Assembly: GCA_035275405.1 (NCBI GenBank)
Contig: DATEMU010000005.1
Coordinates: 186,001 to 250,000, forward strand
Direction: 5' to 3'
Source of the DNA: Phycisphaerae bacterium
Lineage (GTDB): Bacteria; Planctomycetota; Phycisphaerae; UBA1845; UTPLA1
DNA length: 64,000 nucleotides
A program made the position numbers and the translations under genes. The notes below the pieces were generated by a model. It was given only the letters and a program-made list of their open reading frames with translations. It searched no databases and was not told where the DNA came from. Below are positions 24,607 to 32,398 of the stretch, one piece after another (the first letter of the stretch is position 1; the number at the start of each line of letters is the position of its first letter).

Positions 24607-26268
24607 ATGGCGCGGGACTCGCGGTACCTCTGGTCCGCCAAACTGATCGCAATCTGCACGCTGTTGTCGCGGATCACCGGACTGGCCCGCGACATCACCC
24701 TTAATCATGTATACGGTCAGAAGTGGGTACAGGACGCCTTCAACTACGGCTTCCTGGTACCCAATCTCTTTCGACGACTCTTTGGAGAAGGGGCCCTCTC
24801 GGCGATCTTTATTCCCGTTTTCACCGAAACGTTGGACAAAGAAGGGCGGCCCGCCGCCTGGGTGCTGCTCGGCCGCGTGGCCGGGTTGATGGTGCTGCTC
24901 CTGTGCGCCGCGACGATCCTGTTGGAACTCGGCATCCTGGCGATCTGGCAATTCGCCCCCGGTGGGCCGATGCGCACGCTGCAACTCGGACTGACCGCGG
25001 TCATGCTTCCGTTCATGATCTCGATCTGCATGCTCGCGCTTCTTTCGAGCATCCTGAACTGCGTGCACCACTTCACCGTTCCGGCGCTGCTCCCGATCGT
25101 ACTCAATCTCATGAACATCGTCGGTGTGCTCGTGATCGGGCCGATGATGGGCGACGCCCTGGAGAAGCAGATCTATGGCGTGGCGCTGTCGGTTCTTGCC
25201 GCAAGCGTGCTGCAGATCGTCCTGATCATGCCCGTACTCCGCGCGCACGGTGTGCGAATTCTATGGTCGCTGGATCATCGGCATCCGGACGTGCGTCGGA
25301 TTGCCCGCATGTTTCTCCCCGTCGTGCTGGGACAGGGTGTACTCTTATTCAATGTCTTTTTTGATGCGCAAATCTGCACCTTTCTGACGCGCGGCCCGGA
25401 GCAGGGGCCTAATTTCTCGTTCTTCGGGTATGCAATCAGCTATCCACTAACGGAAGGCGCCCTCTCTGCCGTCAACAATGCCCAACGGCTCTATCAATTC
25501 CCGCTCGGCGTACTGGCCATCTCCCTGGCCACGGCGGTCTTCCCACTCTTCAGCCTCTACGCCAGCCGCGAGGACTACGCCGGTCTCCGTGACACGCTCG
25601 GTCAGTCCATCCGCGTGGCGATTTTCGAGGGGCTGCCATCCGGAATCATGATCATACTCCTGGCCGAGCCGATTGTTGCGCTGCTCTTCGAGCACGGCCG
25701 CTTCGGACCCGAGGCGACGGCGCGGGCGGCGTGGGTGCTCAAGTGGTACGGCTTGGGAATGCCCGCGTTCTGCGCGCAGCACATCCTCCTCCGCGGGTTC
25801 TATAGTTTGAAAGACACGCTGACGCCCATGTGGATCGGTTGCAGCCTCGTCGCCGTCAATATGGCGTTGAGCCTCGCGCTCCTTTGGCACCCCGCGATAC
25901 GCGAAGCGGCATTCGGAATCAGCACATCCGTAACCTCGACGCTGCACGTCTTGGTCTCTGTTTGGCTTTTGCGCCGACGGATGCAAGGCCGCATCGGCGC
26001 AAGGGCCATTGCGAAGTCATCGGTCAAGATGATCGTGGGCGGTGCGCTGGCGGGAATCGCGGCATGGTGGCTGTTGCGACTGACGACGGCGATGGACCTC
26101 GCCGGACTGGGCCGCTCCGGAGCCCGGGCGGTGGAAGTGTTCGTGCCGCTCGTCGGGGCGGGGCTGGTTTATCTCATGGCCGCGAAGGTAACGCAATCAG
26201 ACGAACTCTCGTGGATCTTGGGTCGCCACAAAGACATTCAAGCTCTGGAGGCGCCAACACGTGACTGA
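24607..26268 (+). CDS. murJ: lipid II flippase MurJ
   Basis: Flips the peptidoglycan precursor lipid II across the inner membrane. 553 residues with about fourteen helices; the MVF/MATE-type start (LLSRITGLARDITLNHVYG, then DAFNYGFLVPNLFRRLFGEGALSAIFIPVF at about 40-70) is diagnostic, and later blocks such as LPSGIMIILLAEPIVALLFEHGRFG also fit. Presence of murJ points to a peptidoglycan wall. The stop overlaps the GTG start of the DUF4258 gene by 8 bases. Confidence 0.95.
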   Translation: MARDSRYLWSAKLIAICTLLSRITGLARDITLNHVYGQKWVQDAFNYGFLVPNLFRRLFGEGALSAIFIPVFTETLDKEGRPAAWVLLGRVAGLMVLLLCAATILLELGILAIWQFAPGGPMRTLQLGLTAVMLPFMISICMLALLSSILNCVHHFTVPALLPIVLNLMNIVGVLVIGPMMGDALEKQIYGVALSVLAASVLQIVLIMPVLRAHGVRILWSLDHRHPDVRRIARMFLPVVLGQGVLLFNVFFDAQICTFLTRGPEQGPNFSFFGYAISYPLTEGALSAVNNAQRLYQFPLGVLAISLATAVFPLFSLYASREDYAGLRDTLGQSIRVAIFEGLPSGIMIILLAEPIVALLFEHGRFGPEATARAAWVLKWYGLGMPAFCAQHILLRGFYSLKDTLTPMWIGCSLVAVNMALSLALLWHPAIREAAFGISTSVTSTLHVLVSVWLLRRRMQGRIGARAIAKSSVKMIVGGALAGIAAWWLLRLTTAMDLAGLGRSGARAVEVFVPLVGAGLVYLMAAKVTQSDELSWILGRHKDIQALEAPTRD

Positions 26269-26554
26269 CCGAAAGACTCATGACATATTGGCAGCCATGA
26301 GGCGGGCCGTTCATGACCAAACCTACGTCTTGACCTCACATGCCGTTCTGGAAATGCGAGTCGACCGCCTGGACATTGTCGACGTGGAATCAGCGGTACT
26401 GACGGGTACAATAACACAGACCTTTGATGACGATCCCCGGGGCCGTCGATATGAGATCGTGGGCAAGGCCTGCGACCTGACGACCGACGTGGGTGTGGTC
26501 GCTCGATTCGAGGGACCGATGCTTATCATCACGGTCTATGCGATCAAACCATGA
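26261..26554 (+). CDS. DUF4258 protein (toxin-like partner)
   Basis: 97 residues matching DUF4258: a YVLTSHAVLEMRVDRLDIVDVESAVLTG block (about 22-50) with the conserved S/T-x-H-A...M pattern, then a GRRYEIVGKA strand and a C-terminal VVARFEGPMLIITVYAIKP. The family is related to small RelE/BrnT-like toxins and often precedes a YgiT-type zinc-finger antitoxin, as here, with a 4-base overlap. GTG start overlaps the murJ end; GGAGG lies about 10 bases upstream. Toxin activity is inference. Confidence 0.8.
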   Translation: MTDRKTHDILAAMRRAVHDQTYVLTSHAVLEMRVDRLDIVDVESAVLTGTITQTFDDDPRGRRYEIVGKACDLTTDVGVVARFEGPMLIITVYAIKP

Positions 26555-26790
26555 ACCTGTACGATTTTCGATGTGAATACTGCGAGGGCACCGTTCGCGA
26601 ACAGGTCGTCGACCGCGAGCCGATCTCGCACCATCGGGGCATCGTGATCCTCGAAGGAGTGCCGATCGGCGTCTGCGATCGGTGCGGGGCCCACTATTAC
26701 GCCGCGCCGGTTCTGAAGCGCGTCGAGTCTATCCTCTCCTCCGGCGAACCACCGGAGCGAACATTGGAAGTGCCCCTCGAAACGTACTGA
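26551..26790 (+). CDS. YgiT-type zinc-finger protein (antitoxin-like)
   Basis: 79 residues with two CxxC pairs (Cys8/Cys11 and Cys42/Cys45) in the YgiT/MqsA N-terminal arrangement (..C..C.G..........I..VP.G.C..CG..Y...). It lacks the DNA-binding HTH half of MqsA, so it cannot repress by itself in the MqsA manner. ATGA overlap with the DUF4258 gene shows translational coupling. Likely neutralises its partner. Confidence 0.8.
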   Translation: MNLYDFRCEYCEGTVREQVVDREPISHHRGIVILEGVPIGVCDRCGAHYYAAPVLKRVESILSSGEPPERTLEVPLETY

Positions 26791-26838
26791 CAAACCGTCG
26801 GCGCCGGTGGACCGCCACTCTTAGTTTTCCCGGATCGT

Positions 26839-26844
26839 TATAAT
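26839..26844 (+). promoter_or_regulatory. perfect -10 box abutting trmB
   Basis: TATAAT ends 7 bases before the trmB ATG at 26852, with no Shine-Dalgarno and no clear -35 box. A leaderless transcript is likely. Confidence 0.5.
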
Positions 26845-26851
26845 TAATTGC

Positions 26852-27466
26852 ATGATTGCCATTGACTCCATCGCCGTCGTGGCCGAGTCCCTTCCACAAC
26901 CGGTCGATCTGACCGCGCTCTTCGGAAACGACCATCCCGTCGAACTGGAGATCGGCTGCGGCAAGGGAGGCTTCCTGCTGCGGCAGGCCAAGGCGCACCC
27001 CGAGCGGAATTACATCGGCATCGAGTGGGCCAACAAGTTCTATCAATATACGGCCGATCGCATGGCTCGCTGGGGCATGGCCAATGTGCGGATCATGCGG
27101 ACCGACGCCAAGCACTTTGTCATCCATCGCCTGCCGCCGGCGTGTCTCGCGGCATTGCATGTCTACCATCCCGATCCCTGGCCCAAGAAACGGCACCACA
27201 AACGGCGCGTATTTACGCCCGACTTCGTCGAAGCGGCGATTCGCGTCCTCCAACCCGGCGGTCGATTGGCCGTGCAGACCGACCACGCCGAGTATTTCGA
27301 GCAGATTCACTCGGTGCTCTCCGGTCGGCGGGAACTAGCCCCCACTCCGTTTGACGACGCCGAATTCGGCGCAGCCGGCGAGCGGACGGAAACGAACTAT
27401 GAAGTGAAATACCTGCGCGAGGGTCGGAAAATCTTCCGCCTCGCGTTTTGTCGGGCGCCCTCGTGA
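26852..27466 (+). CDS. trmB: tRNA (guanine46-N7)-methyltransferase
   Basis: Methylates G46 of tRNA variable loops with SAM. 204 residues: SAM motif [13 protein letters not shown] (31-43), GIEWANKF, and the family signature [17 protein letters not shown] (103-119) containing the catalytic region, then QTDHAEYFE and a T(E)[17 protein letters not shown] end. It overlaps yidD by four bases (GTGA). Confidence 0.95.
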   Translation: MIAIDSIAVVAESLPQPVDLTALFGNDHPVELEIGCGKGGFLLRQAKAHPERNYIGIEWANKFYQYTADRMARWGMANVRIMRTDAKHFVIHRLPPACLAALHVYHPDPWPKKRHHKRRVFTPDFVEAAIRVLQPGGRLAVQTDHAEYFEQIHSVLSGRRELAPTPFDDAEFGAAGERTETNYEVKYLREGRKIFRLAFCRAPS

Positions 27467-27684
27467 ACAAGCTCGTGATCGGCCTCTTCGTGACCCTGAT
27501 CCGCGCCTATCAATTCGCGGTACGTCCACTGTTGGCCGGCGGCTGCCGGTTCGTGCCGACGTGCAGCGAGTACGCGGTCGAAGCCATCGAGCGCCACGGC
27601 CCCTGGCGCGGCGGCCGCATGGCGCTGCGCCGAATCCTCCGCTGCCGGCCGGGTTGCGCCGGCGGGTTCGATCCAGTGCCGTGA
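27463..27684 (+). CDS. yidD: membrane protein insertion efficiency factor YidD
   Basis: 73 residues from GTG 27463. It has the hallmark [39 protein letters not shown] pattern (C.F.PTCS.YA..A...HG) and the final RC.P...GG.DPVP. It is an inner-membrane-associated helper for YidC-dependent insertion. A TTG at 27448 would add five residues, but the GTG overlapping the trmB stop is the likelier coupled start. It normally lies near rpmH/rnpA/yidC, which are not here. Confidence 0.92.
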   Translation: MNKLVIGLFVTLIRAYQFAVRPLLAGGCRFVPTCSEYAVEAIERHGPWRGGRMALRRILRCRPGCAGGFDPVP

Positions 27685-27692
27685 CACGCCAA

Positions 27693-28145
27693 TCACTTTG
27701 TTAGTCCCGCATTGCGGAGCAGAAGCGTCAGACCGGTCACATCGTAATCGGTGAACGCGCCCACGTCGTAACTGTCGAGGTCCAACACCCCCCAGCATTC
27801 GCCGCCTTCATCGAACAAGGGAATGACAACTTCCGACCGGTCGCGCGGATCGCAGGCGATGTAGTTGGCGCCGAGTTCCGCGACATCACGGACGACCAGC
27901 GGTCGGCCGCTGACCAACGCCTGCCCGCACGCCCCGTGCAGGCCGATCGGCGAGCAGGCGGGCTTGTCTCGGCGCGGTCCCAGGACCAATTCGTTTTGGC
28001 CCTTATGCAAATAGAAACCGATCCACGAAACGCCCGACGGGTGCAGCGCGTCCCAACCGATGTCGACGAACGACTGCATCCGTTCGTCGCGATCCCCGCG
28101 GACGCCGGCCAAACGCTCCGCCAATTCGTGATAATTCCGCGTCAT
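27693..28145 (-). CDS. GAF protein, free methionine-(R)-sulfoxide reductase-like
   Basis: 150 residues. The fRMsr pattern is clear: WIGFYL....ELVLGP (41-56), PACSPIGLHGACGQAL (62-77), DVAELGANYIACDPRDRSEVVIPLF (87-112) and GVLDLDSYDVGAFTDYDV. The three reductase cysteines align with Cys64, Cys73 and Cys98, with nearly the E. coli spacing. It would reduce free Met-R-O in the cytoplasm. Convergent with yidD. Confidence 0.82.
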   Translation of the reverse strand: MTRNYHELAERLAGVRGDRDERMQSFVDIGWDALHPSGVSWIGFYLHKGQNELVLGPRRDKPACSPIGLHGACGQALVSGRPLVVRDVAELGANYIACDPRDRSEVVIPLFDEGGECWGVLDLDSYDVGAFTDYDVTGLTLLLRNAGLTK

Positions 28146-28358
28146 CGAAGGAAACTATCGGACATCCGCGCGAAAAGCACAATACGAACCCACCTAAGAC
28201 AAAATTAATGTTAACGCACCAATGCGGCTCATTCCCGCATCGACTACGTACATTCTCCAGTTTCGATTTTCGTTGAATTCTCGCGTGGCGGGCCAAAGAT
28301 TTATTAGGGGGCCGCGAGCGCCGCGGAACCCAGTCGAAGCCGGAATTTGAGGTGTACG

Positions 28359-28442
28359 ATGGATCCTGCCTGGTTCATACTTATTCTGATCAACCCGCTG
28401 CTGGCCGCCATCTTTGGGTTAGTTGCTCTACTCCTCGGCTAA
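28359..28442 (+). CDS. 27-residue single-helix membrane peptide
   Basis: ATG 28359 to TAA 28440-28442 encodes MDPAWFILILINPLLAAIFG followed by seven hydrophobic residues. Nearly the whole peptide is one membrane helix with no charge except Asp2. A GAGGTG stretch lies 4 bases upstream. It stands alone between the GAF gene and tadA. It is too short for normal gene finders; it may be a small subunit of a membrane complex, a regulator, or chance. Confidence 0.45.
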   Translation: MDPAWFILILINPLLAAIFGLVALLLG

Positions 28443-28719
28443 CGCGGAGGTGCCGGGCCCGGCGGAAGATGTCCCTCCATCCATCGCCGCGGTCGCCGAC
28501 TGGGACGTGTGCCCGGTTATCGGCACCAGGGGTGAGCAAGCGCCCGCTGTTGCCGCACGCCCGCTAAGTCTCCTCTCTTTTACGTCTGATTCCCATCCAA
28601 TAACAAACGCGAGGGTCGCCGCCCAACAGCCGATGTGAGGCGAGGTGGGCGCAATCCGCGCTCATCGCGAAGACGTCAATATCGGGCGGATGCATCGCCC
28701 TGACATCGGGAGAGCCATT
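28443..28719. other. intergenic before tadA
   Basis: No gene supported. The longer frame that opens at 28645 in front of tadA lacks a ribosome site. A GGGAGAG site at about 28707 belongs to tadA. Confidence 0.5.
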
Positions 28720-30150
28720 ATGTTCGGTCGATCCAAAGTCGCGGTTCTCAAGATGCCCAAAGCCCCCGCCGCGGGACAAGGATCTCCGGCGTCGTCGGGC
28801 GGCGCGCCAACGTCCACCGCCGCCACGCCTCCTCCCACCGCCGCGCCGGCGGCGCCCGATCGCAATGACGAATTCTCCGAACTCAAATCACGCGTTCACA
28901 AACAGCTCGTCGAAATGCTCGACCTGGCCGCGCTGTCCAAGCGCAGCGGTGACGACGTCCGCGAAGAGGTCAAGCAGGTCATCACCGGCCTGTGCGATCA
29001 ACAGGACGCTTTGCTGAACTTCAACGACCGCCAGCGCCTGGTCACTGAGATCCTCGACGAAACGTTCGGCCTCGGGCCGCTGGAAACGCTGCTCAAGGAC
29101 GCGCTCATCAGCGACATCCTCATCAACGGCCCCAAGCAGGTCTACGTCGAGCGCAAAGGCCGGCTCCAGTTGACCAGCGTCGTCTTCAAGGACAACGCCC
29201 ACCTGATGCACGTCATCGACAAGATCGTCTCCTCCGTCGGCCGGCGCTGCGACGAAGTCTCGCCGATGGTCGATGCCCGGCTCAAGGACGGCTCGCGCGT
29301 CAATGCGGTCATCCCGCCCCTGGCGATCGACGGCCCCTCGATGTCCATTCGCCGCTTCGGCACTGATCCGATCACCTGGGAAGACTACGTTCGCTTCAAC
29401 TCCCTGACGCCGCACATGGTCGAGTTCCTCCGGGCCTGCGTTGTCGCGCACCTGAATATCATCGTGGCCGGCGGTACCGGCTCTGGTAAAACGACGCTGC
29501 TCAACAACCTCTCGTCTTTCATCCCGGACACCGAGCGAATCGTCACCATTGAGGACGCGGCGGAACTCCGCCTCCGCCAGCCCCACGTCGTCCGCCTCGA
29601 ATCGCGCCCCGCGAACATCGAAGGCAAGGGCCGCATCGCCATCCGCGAACTGCTCATCAACGCCCTGCGCATGCGGCCCGATCGCATCGTCGTCGGCGAG
29701 TGCCGCGGGTCCGAGACGCTGGACATGCTCCAGGCCATGAACACCGGTCACGACGGCTCACTCACGACCATCCACGCCAACAGCGTCCGCGACGCCGTCC
29801 AGCGCATCGAGACCATGGTCATGATGGCGGGCTTCGATCTCCCCGTGAAGGCGATTCGCCAGCAGTTCTCCAGCGCGGTGCACCTGATCATCAACGCGGC
29901 GCGCCTGACCGGCGGCCCGCGAAAAGTCATGTCCATCGCCGAGGTTCAGGGCATGGAGGGCGAGGCCGTCACTATGCAGGAGATTTTCAAGTTTGAGCAG
30001 ATCGGCCTGGATAACACCGGCAAGGCGTACGGTCGTTTCACGGCGACAGGCCTGCGGCCCAGTTTCCTCGACCGGCTCAAGGCAGCCGGCGCCGACCTGG
30101 ACACGGCCCTCTTCGAACGACAGGTCCTCGCGGAGGATCATCGAGGTTAG
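28720..30150 (+). CDS. tadA: Tad pilus assembly ATPase TadA/CpaF
   Basis: 476 residues. A Pro/Ala/Thr-rich N-terminal stretch (15-50) precedes the CpaF core: [21 protein letters not shown] (about 127-147), Walker [10 protein letters not shown] (about 251-259), [21 protein letters not shown], and the His-box equivalent [14 protein letters not shown]. This ATPase drives Flp pilus assembly or retraction at the inner membrane. ATG 28720 has GGGAGAG 5 bases upstream. tadB and tadC follow; no flp pilin, TadZ, CpaB or secretin gene is next to them. Confidence 0.92.
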   Translation: MFGRSKVAVLKMPKAPAAGQGSPASSGGAPTSTAATPPPTAAPAAPDRNDEFSELKSRVHKQLVEMLDLAALSKRSGDDVREEVKQVITGLCDQQDALLNFNDRQRLVTEILDETFGLGPLETLLKDALISDILINGPKQVYVERKGRLQLTSVVFKDNAHLMHVIDKIVSSVGRRCDEVSPMVDARLKDGSRVNAVIPPLAIDGPSMSIRRFGTDPITWEDYVRFNSLTPHMVEFLRACVVAHLNIIVAGGTGSGKTTLLNNLSSFIPDTERIVTIEDAAELRLRQPHVVRLESRPANIEGKGRIAIRELLINALRMRPDRIVVGECRGSETLDMLQAMNTGHDGSLTTIHANSVRDAVQRIETMVMMAGFDLPVKAIRQQFSSAVHLIINAARLTGGPRKVMSIAEVQGMEGEAVTMQEIFKFEQIGLDNTGKAYGRFTATGLRPSFLDRLKAAGADLDTALFERQVLAEDHRG

Positions 30151-30203
30151 GTGACCGCCGCCGCCGATGGACGGTGAGCAGCGGCGTCGAACAAAGGTGA
30201 CGC

Positions 30204-31232
30204 GTGATCGCGGCAACGCAAATATACATTCTGGCGGCCGACCTCGAGACCGTGGAGAAGATCGGCCTCTACGTGCTGCCGATCTTCGGATCGGTCCTCC
30301 TCGCCTACGCGATCTACAACCTCATTCACGATCTGCGCAAGCCCGAGGTGCGGCGGGTCAGCGATCGCCTCAAGGAAAAAGTCGGCGCCGAGGCGGAGAC
30401 CGACAAGGACCGCGCGGTCAAGGAATCGATCCTTCGGCGACAAAAGGATCAACCCACGGCCATCGGCGCCGCGATGCTGCAAATCTCGTTCATGCCGTGG
30501 CTCCAACGCGTCCTCGACCAGGCCAATCTGCCGTGGCGGGCGACGACGGCGCTGCTCAACATCATCGGGGCCTCGGCCGTTGCCTACATCATCTGCTTTA
30601 CGTTTCAGCTCCCGCAGTGGCAATGCCTTTCCATCGGGGGCGCCTGTCTCCTGCTGCCGCTGATCGCGCTCGTCATCAAACAACGCATTCGCATGAACAA
30701 GTTCCTCAACCAGTTGCCCGACGTCTTCGAGCTCATGAGCCAGGCCCTCCGCGCCGGCCATTCGCTCGCCAACGCCATCCTCCTGATCGGCCAGCAGCTC
30801 CCCGACCCTGTGGGGACGGAGTTCCTCCGCGTCTTTCACGAGCAGAACCTCGGCATCAAGATCGAGGATGCCATGAAGGACATGTCCAAGCGCGTCGGCC
30901 TGCTCGACGTCCGCTTCTTTGTCACCGCCGTCCTGATCCAGCGCCAGACCGGCGGCGACCTCGCCGAAGTCCTCGACAACATCAGCAGCGTCATCCGCGA
31001 TCGCATCAAGCTCTTCGGCTCCGTGAAGGCGCTGACGGCGGAGGGCCGGCTCTCCGGTTATGTGCTCCTGGCGCTCCCCGTCGTCGTGTTTGTCATCGAA
31101 CTGTTCATCAACCCGGACTACGCGAACGTCATGCTCGACGAGCCCATCGGCAATTACATGCTGATCGGCGCGGGCGTGGCGCAGCTCCTGGGTCTCGCCA
31201 TGATCCAGAAAATCGTGAATATCAAGGTTTAG
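30204..31232 (+). CDS. tadB: Tad inner-membrane platform protein TadB
   Basis: 342 residues. Membrane helices near 20-40, 110-150 and 275-330; the T2SSF domain spans about 165-300 (LPDVFELMSQALRAGHSLANAI, RQTGGDLAEVLDNIS). It forms with TadC the platform on which TadA acts. GTG start preceded by an AAAGGTGA site. Follows tadA by 53 bases. Confidence 0.9.
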   Translation: MIAATQIYILAADLETVEKIGLYVLPIFGSVLLAYAIYNLIHDLRKPEVRRVSDRLKEKVGAEAETDKDRAVKESILRRQKDQPTAIGAAMLQISFMPWLQRVLDQANLPWRATTALLNIIGASAVAYIICFTFQLPQWQCLSIGGACLLLPLIALVIKQRIRMNKFLNQLPDVFELMSQALRAGHSLANAILLIGQQLPDPVGTEFLRVFHEQNLGIKIEDAMKDMSKRVGLLDVRFFVTAVLIQRQTGGDLAEVLDNISSVIRDRIKLFGSVKALTAEGRLSGYVLLALPVVVFVIELFINPDYANVMLDEPIGNYMLIGAGVAQLLGLAMIQKIVNIKV

Positions 31233-31305
31233 AAAAAATGTCGACGAGCAAATGGCGAATCTCGAAGTGTGGATTACGAATTAACGCGGACCGCGCGCTC
31301 CGTAT

Positions 31306-31333
31306 TTCGCTATTCGCTATTCGCTATTCGTAA
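31306..31333. repeat. 7-bp tandem repeat before tadC
   Basis: TTCGCTA is repeated three times with a fourth changed unit (TTCGTAA). It lies in the 112-bp tadB-tadC gap and ends 11 bases before the tadC ATG, occupying the place of a ribosome site. Confidence 0.8.
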
Positions 31334-31344
31334 CTGGTTTTCCT

Positions 31345-32292
31345 ATGGAATGGCTCATCCTCATCGCGCTGTTACTCGCCGCCGCCGGGCTGGTGGCCTA
31401 TTCCTTCCTGCCCGCGCGCCGCGAAAAGATCGAGACCGTCCTGCGGCGAACGGCGGGCATCAGCCCGGACGACGACAAGGCCACCCTGCAGACCAAGGCC
31501 CGCCTCCGCGCCGCCGGCCCGTCGATCCTGGAAAAGGCCGCCCCCATCTTCTCCCGGCCGGTCATGCCGAAAAACGCCGAGGAGCAGTCGACGTTGAAGG
31601 CGAAACTGGCCAGCGCCGGCTATCGCCGCGAGTCCGCGCCGGTGCTCTTCCTGGCGAGCAAGACATTGGGCGCGGCGCTGTGCGCGCTGGCGACCTTCGG
31701 CTATGCCTTCGCGGCCGACAAGGAAACGCAGGAAATCATGTACTTCGTCATCGGCGGCGTCGGCGCCGGATTCCTCCTCCCCAACATGTGGCTCAGCCAG
31801 TGCATCCGCAAACGCATCGAGGCCATCCGCAACGGTCTGCCCGACTCGCTCGACCTGATGGTCGTCGCCGTGGAGAGCGGTCTGGGGCTGGACGCCACAA
31901 TCCTCCGTGTCGCCGACGAAATGGGCAGCGTCCATCCCGCGCTGGCCGAGGAATTGCAGATCGCCACGATCGAAACGCAGATGGGCATCAAGCGCGCCGA
32001 GGCGCTCACGAAAATGGCCGACCGCACCGCCGTGCCGGAGATGCGGGCCCTCATCGCCGTCATCACCCAGGCCGAAAAGCTCGGCACCAGCGTCGCCAAG
32101 GCCCTCCGCAATCAGGCCGACAGCCTCCGCACCAAGCGCCGCCAGAAGGCCGAGGAGCGCGCTCAGAAAACGGCGGTCAAGCTCCTCATCCCGCTCATCC
32201 TCTTCATCTTCCCCGCCATCTTCGTCGTCCTCGCCGGCCCGGCGGCGATCCACCTCATGAACACCTTCGGCGGCGGCGGAATCAGCAAGTAG
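31345..32292 (+). CDS. tadC: Tad inner-membrane platform protein TadC
   Basis: 315 residues. One N-terminal helix (3-22), two central helices, the T2SSF core with IRNGLPDSLDLMVVAVESGLGLDATI (about 173-198) and EALTKMADRTAVPEMRALIAVITQAEKLGTSVAKAL, and a C-terminal helix. Partner of TadB. No clear Shine-Dalgarno, since a 7-bp tandem repeat lies directly upstream. Confidence 0.9.
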   Translation: MEWLILIALLLAAAGLVAYSFLPARREKIETVLRRTAGISPDDDKATLQTKARLRAAGPSILEKAAPIFSRPVMPKNAEEQSTLKAKLASAGYRRESAPVLFLASKTLGAALCALATFGYAFAADKETQEIMYFVIGGVGAGFLLPNMWLSQCIRKRIEAIRNGLPDSLDLMVVAVESGLGLDATILRVADEMGSVHPALAEELQIATIETQMGIKRAEALTKMADRTAVPEMRALIAVITQAEKLGTSVAKALRNQADSLRTKRRQKAEERAQKTAVKLLIPLILFIFPAIFVVLAGPAAIHLMNTFGGGGISK

Positions 32293-32321
32293 CTTCAGTG
32301 CGAAATTATCGGTGCCATTGG

Positions 32322-32356
32322 CATTCCGACTTCCGCATTCCGAATTCCCATTGCCC
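32322..32356. repeat. degenerate 7-bp repeat after tadC
   Basis: Five degenerate units based on CATTCCG lie in the gap between tadC and the next gene. Confidence 0.6.
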
Positions 32357-32367
32357 CATTGTTTTCG

Positions 32368-32376
32368 TGGTATGAT
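32368..32376 (+). promoter_or_regulatory. extended -10 promoter of the 32399 gene
   Basis: TGG-TATGAT fits an extended -10 element about 22 bases before the ATG at 32399; no convincing -35 box is seen. The ribosome site GAGGGGG lies between them. Confidence 0.4.
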
Positions 32377-32398
32377 GGAAGGCTGAGGGGGTCCTCCC

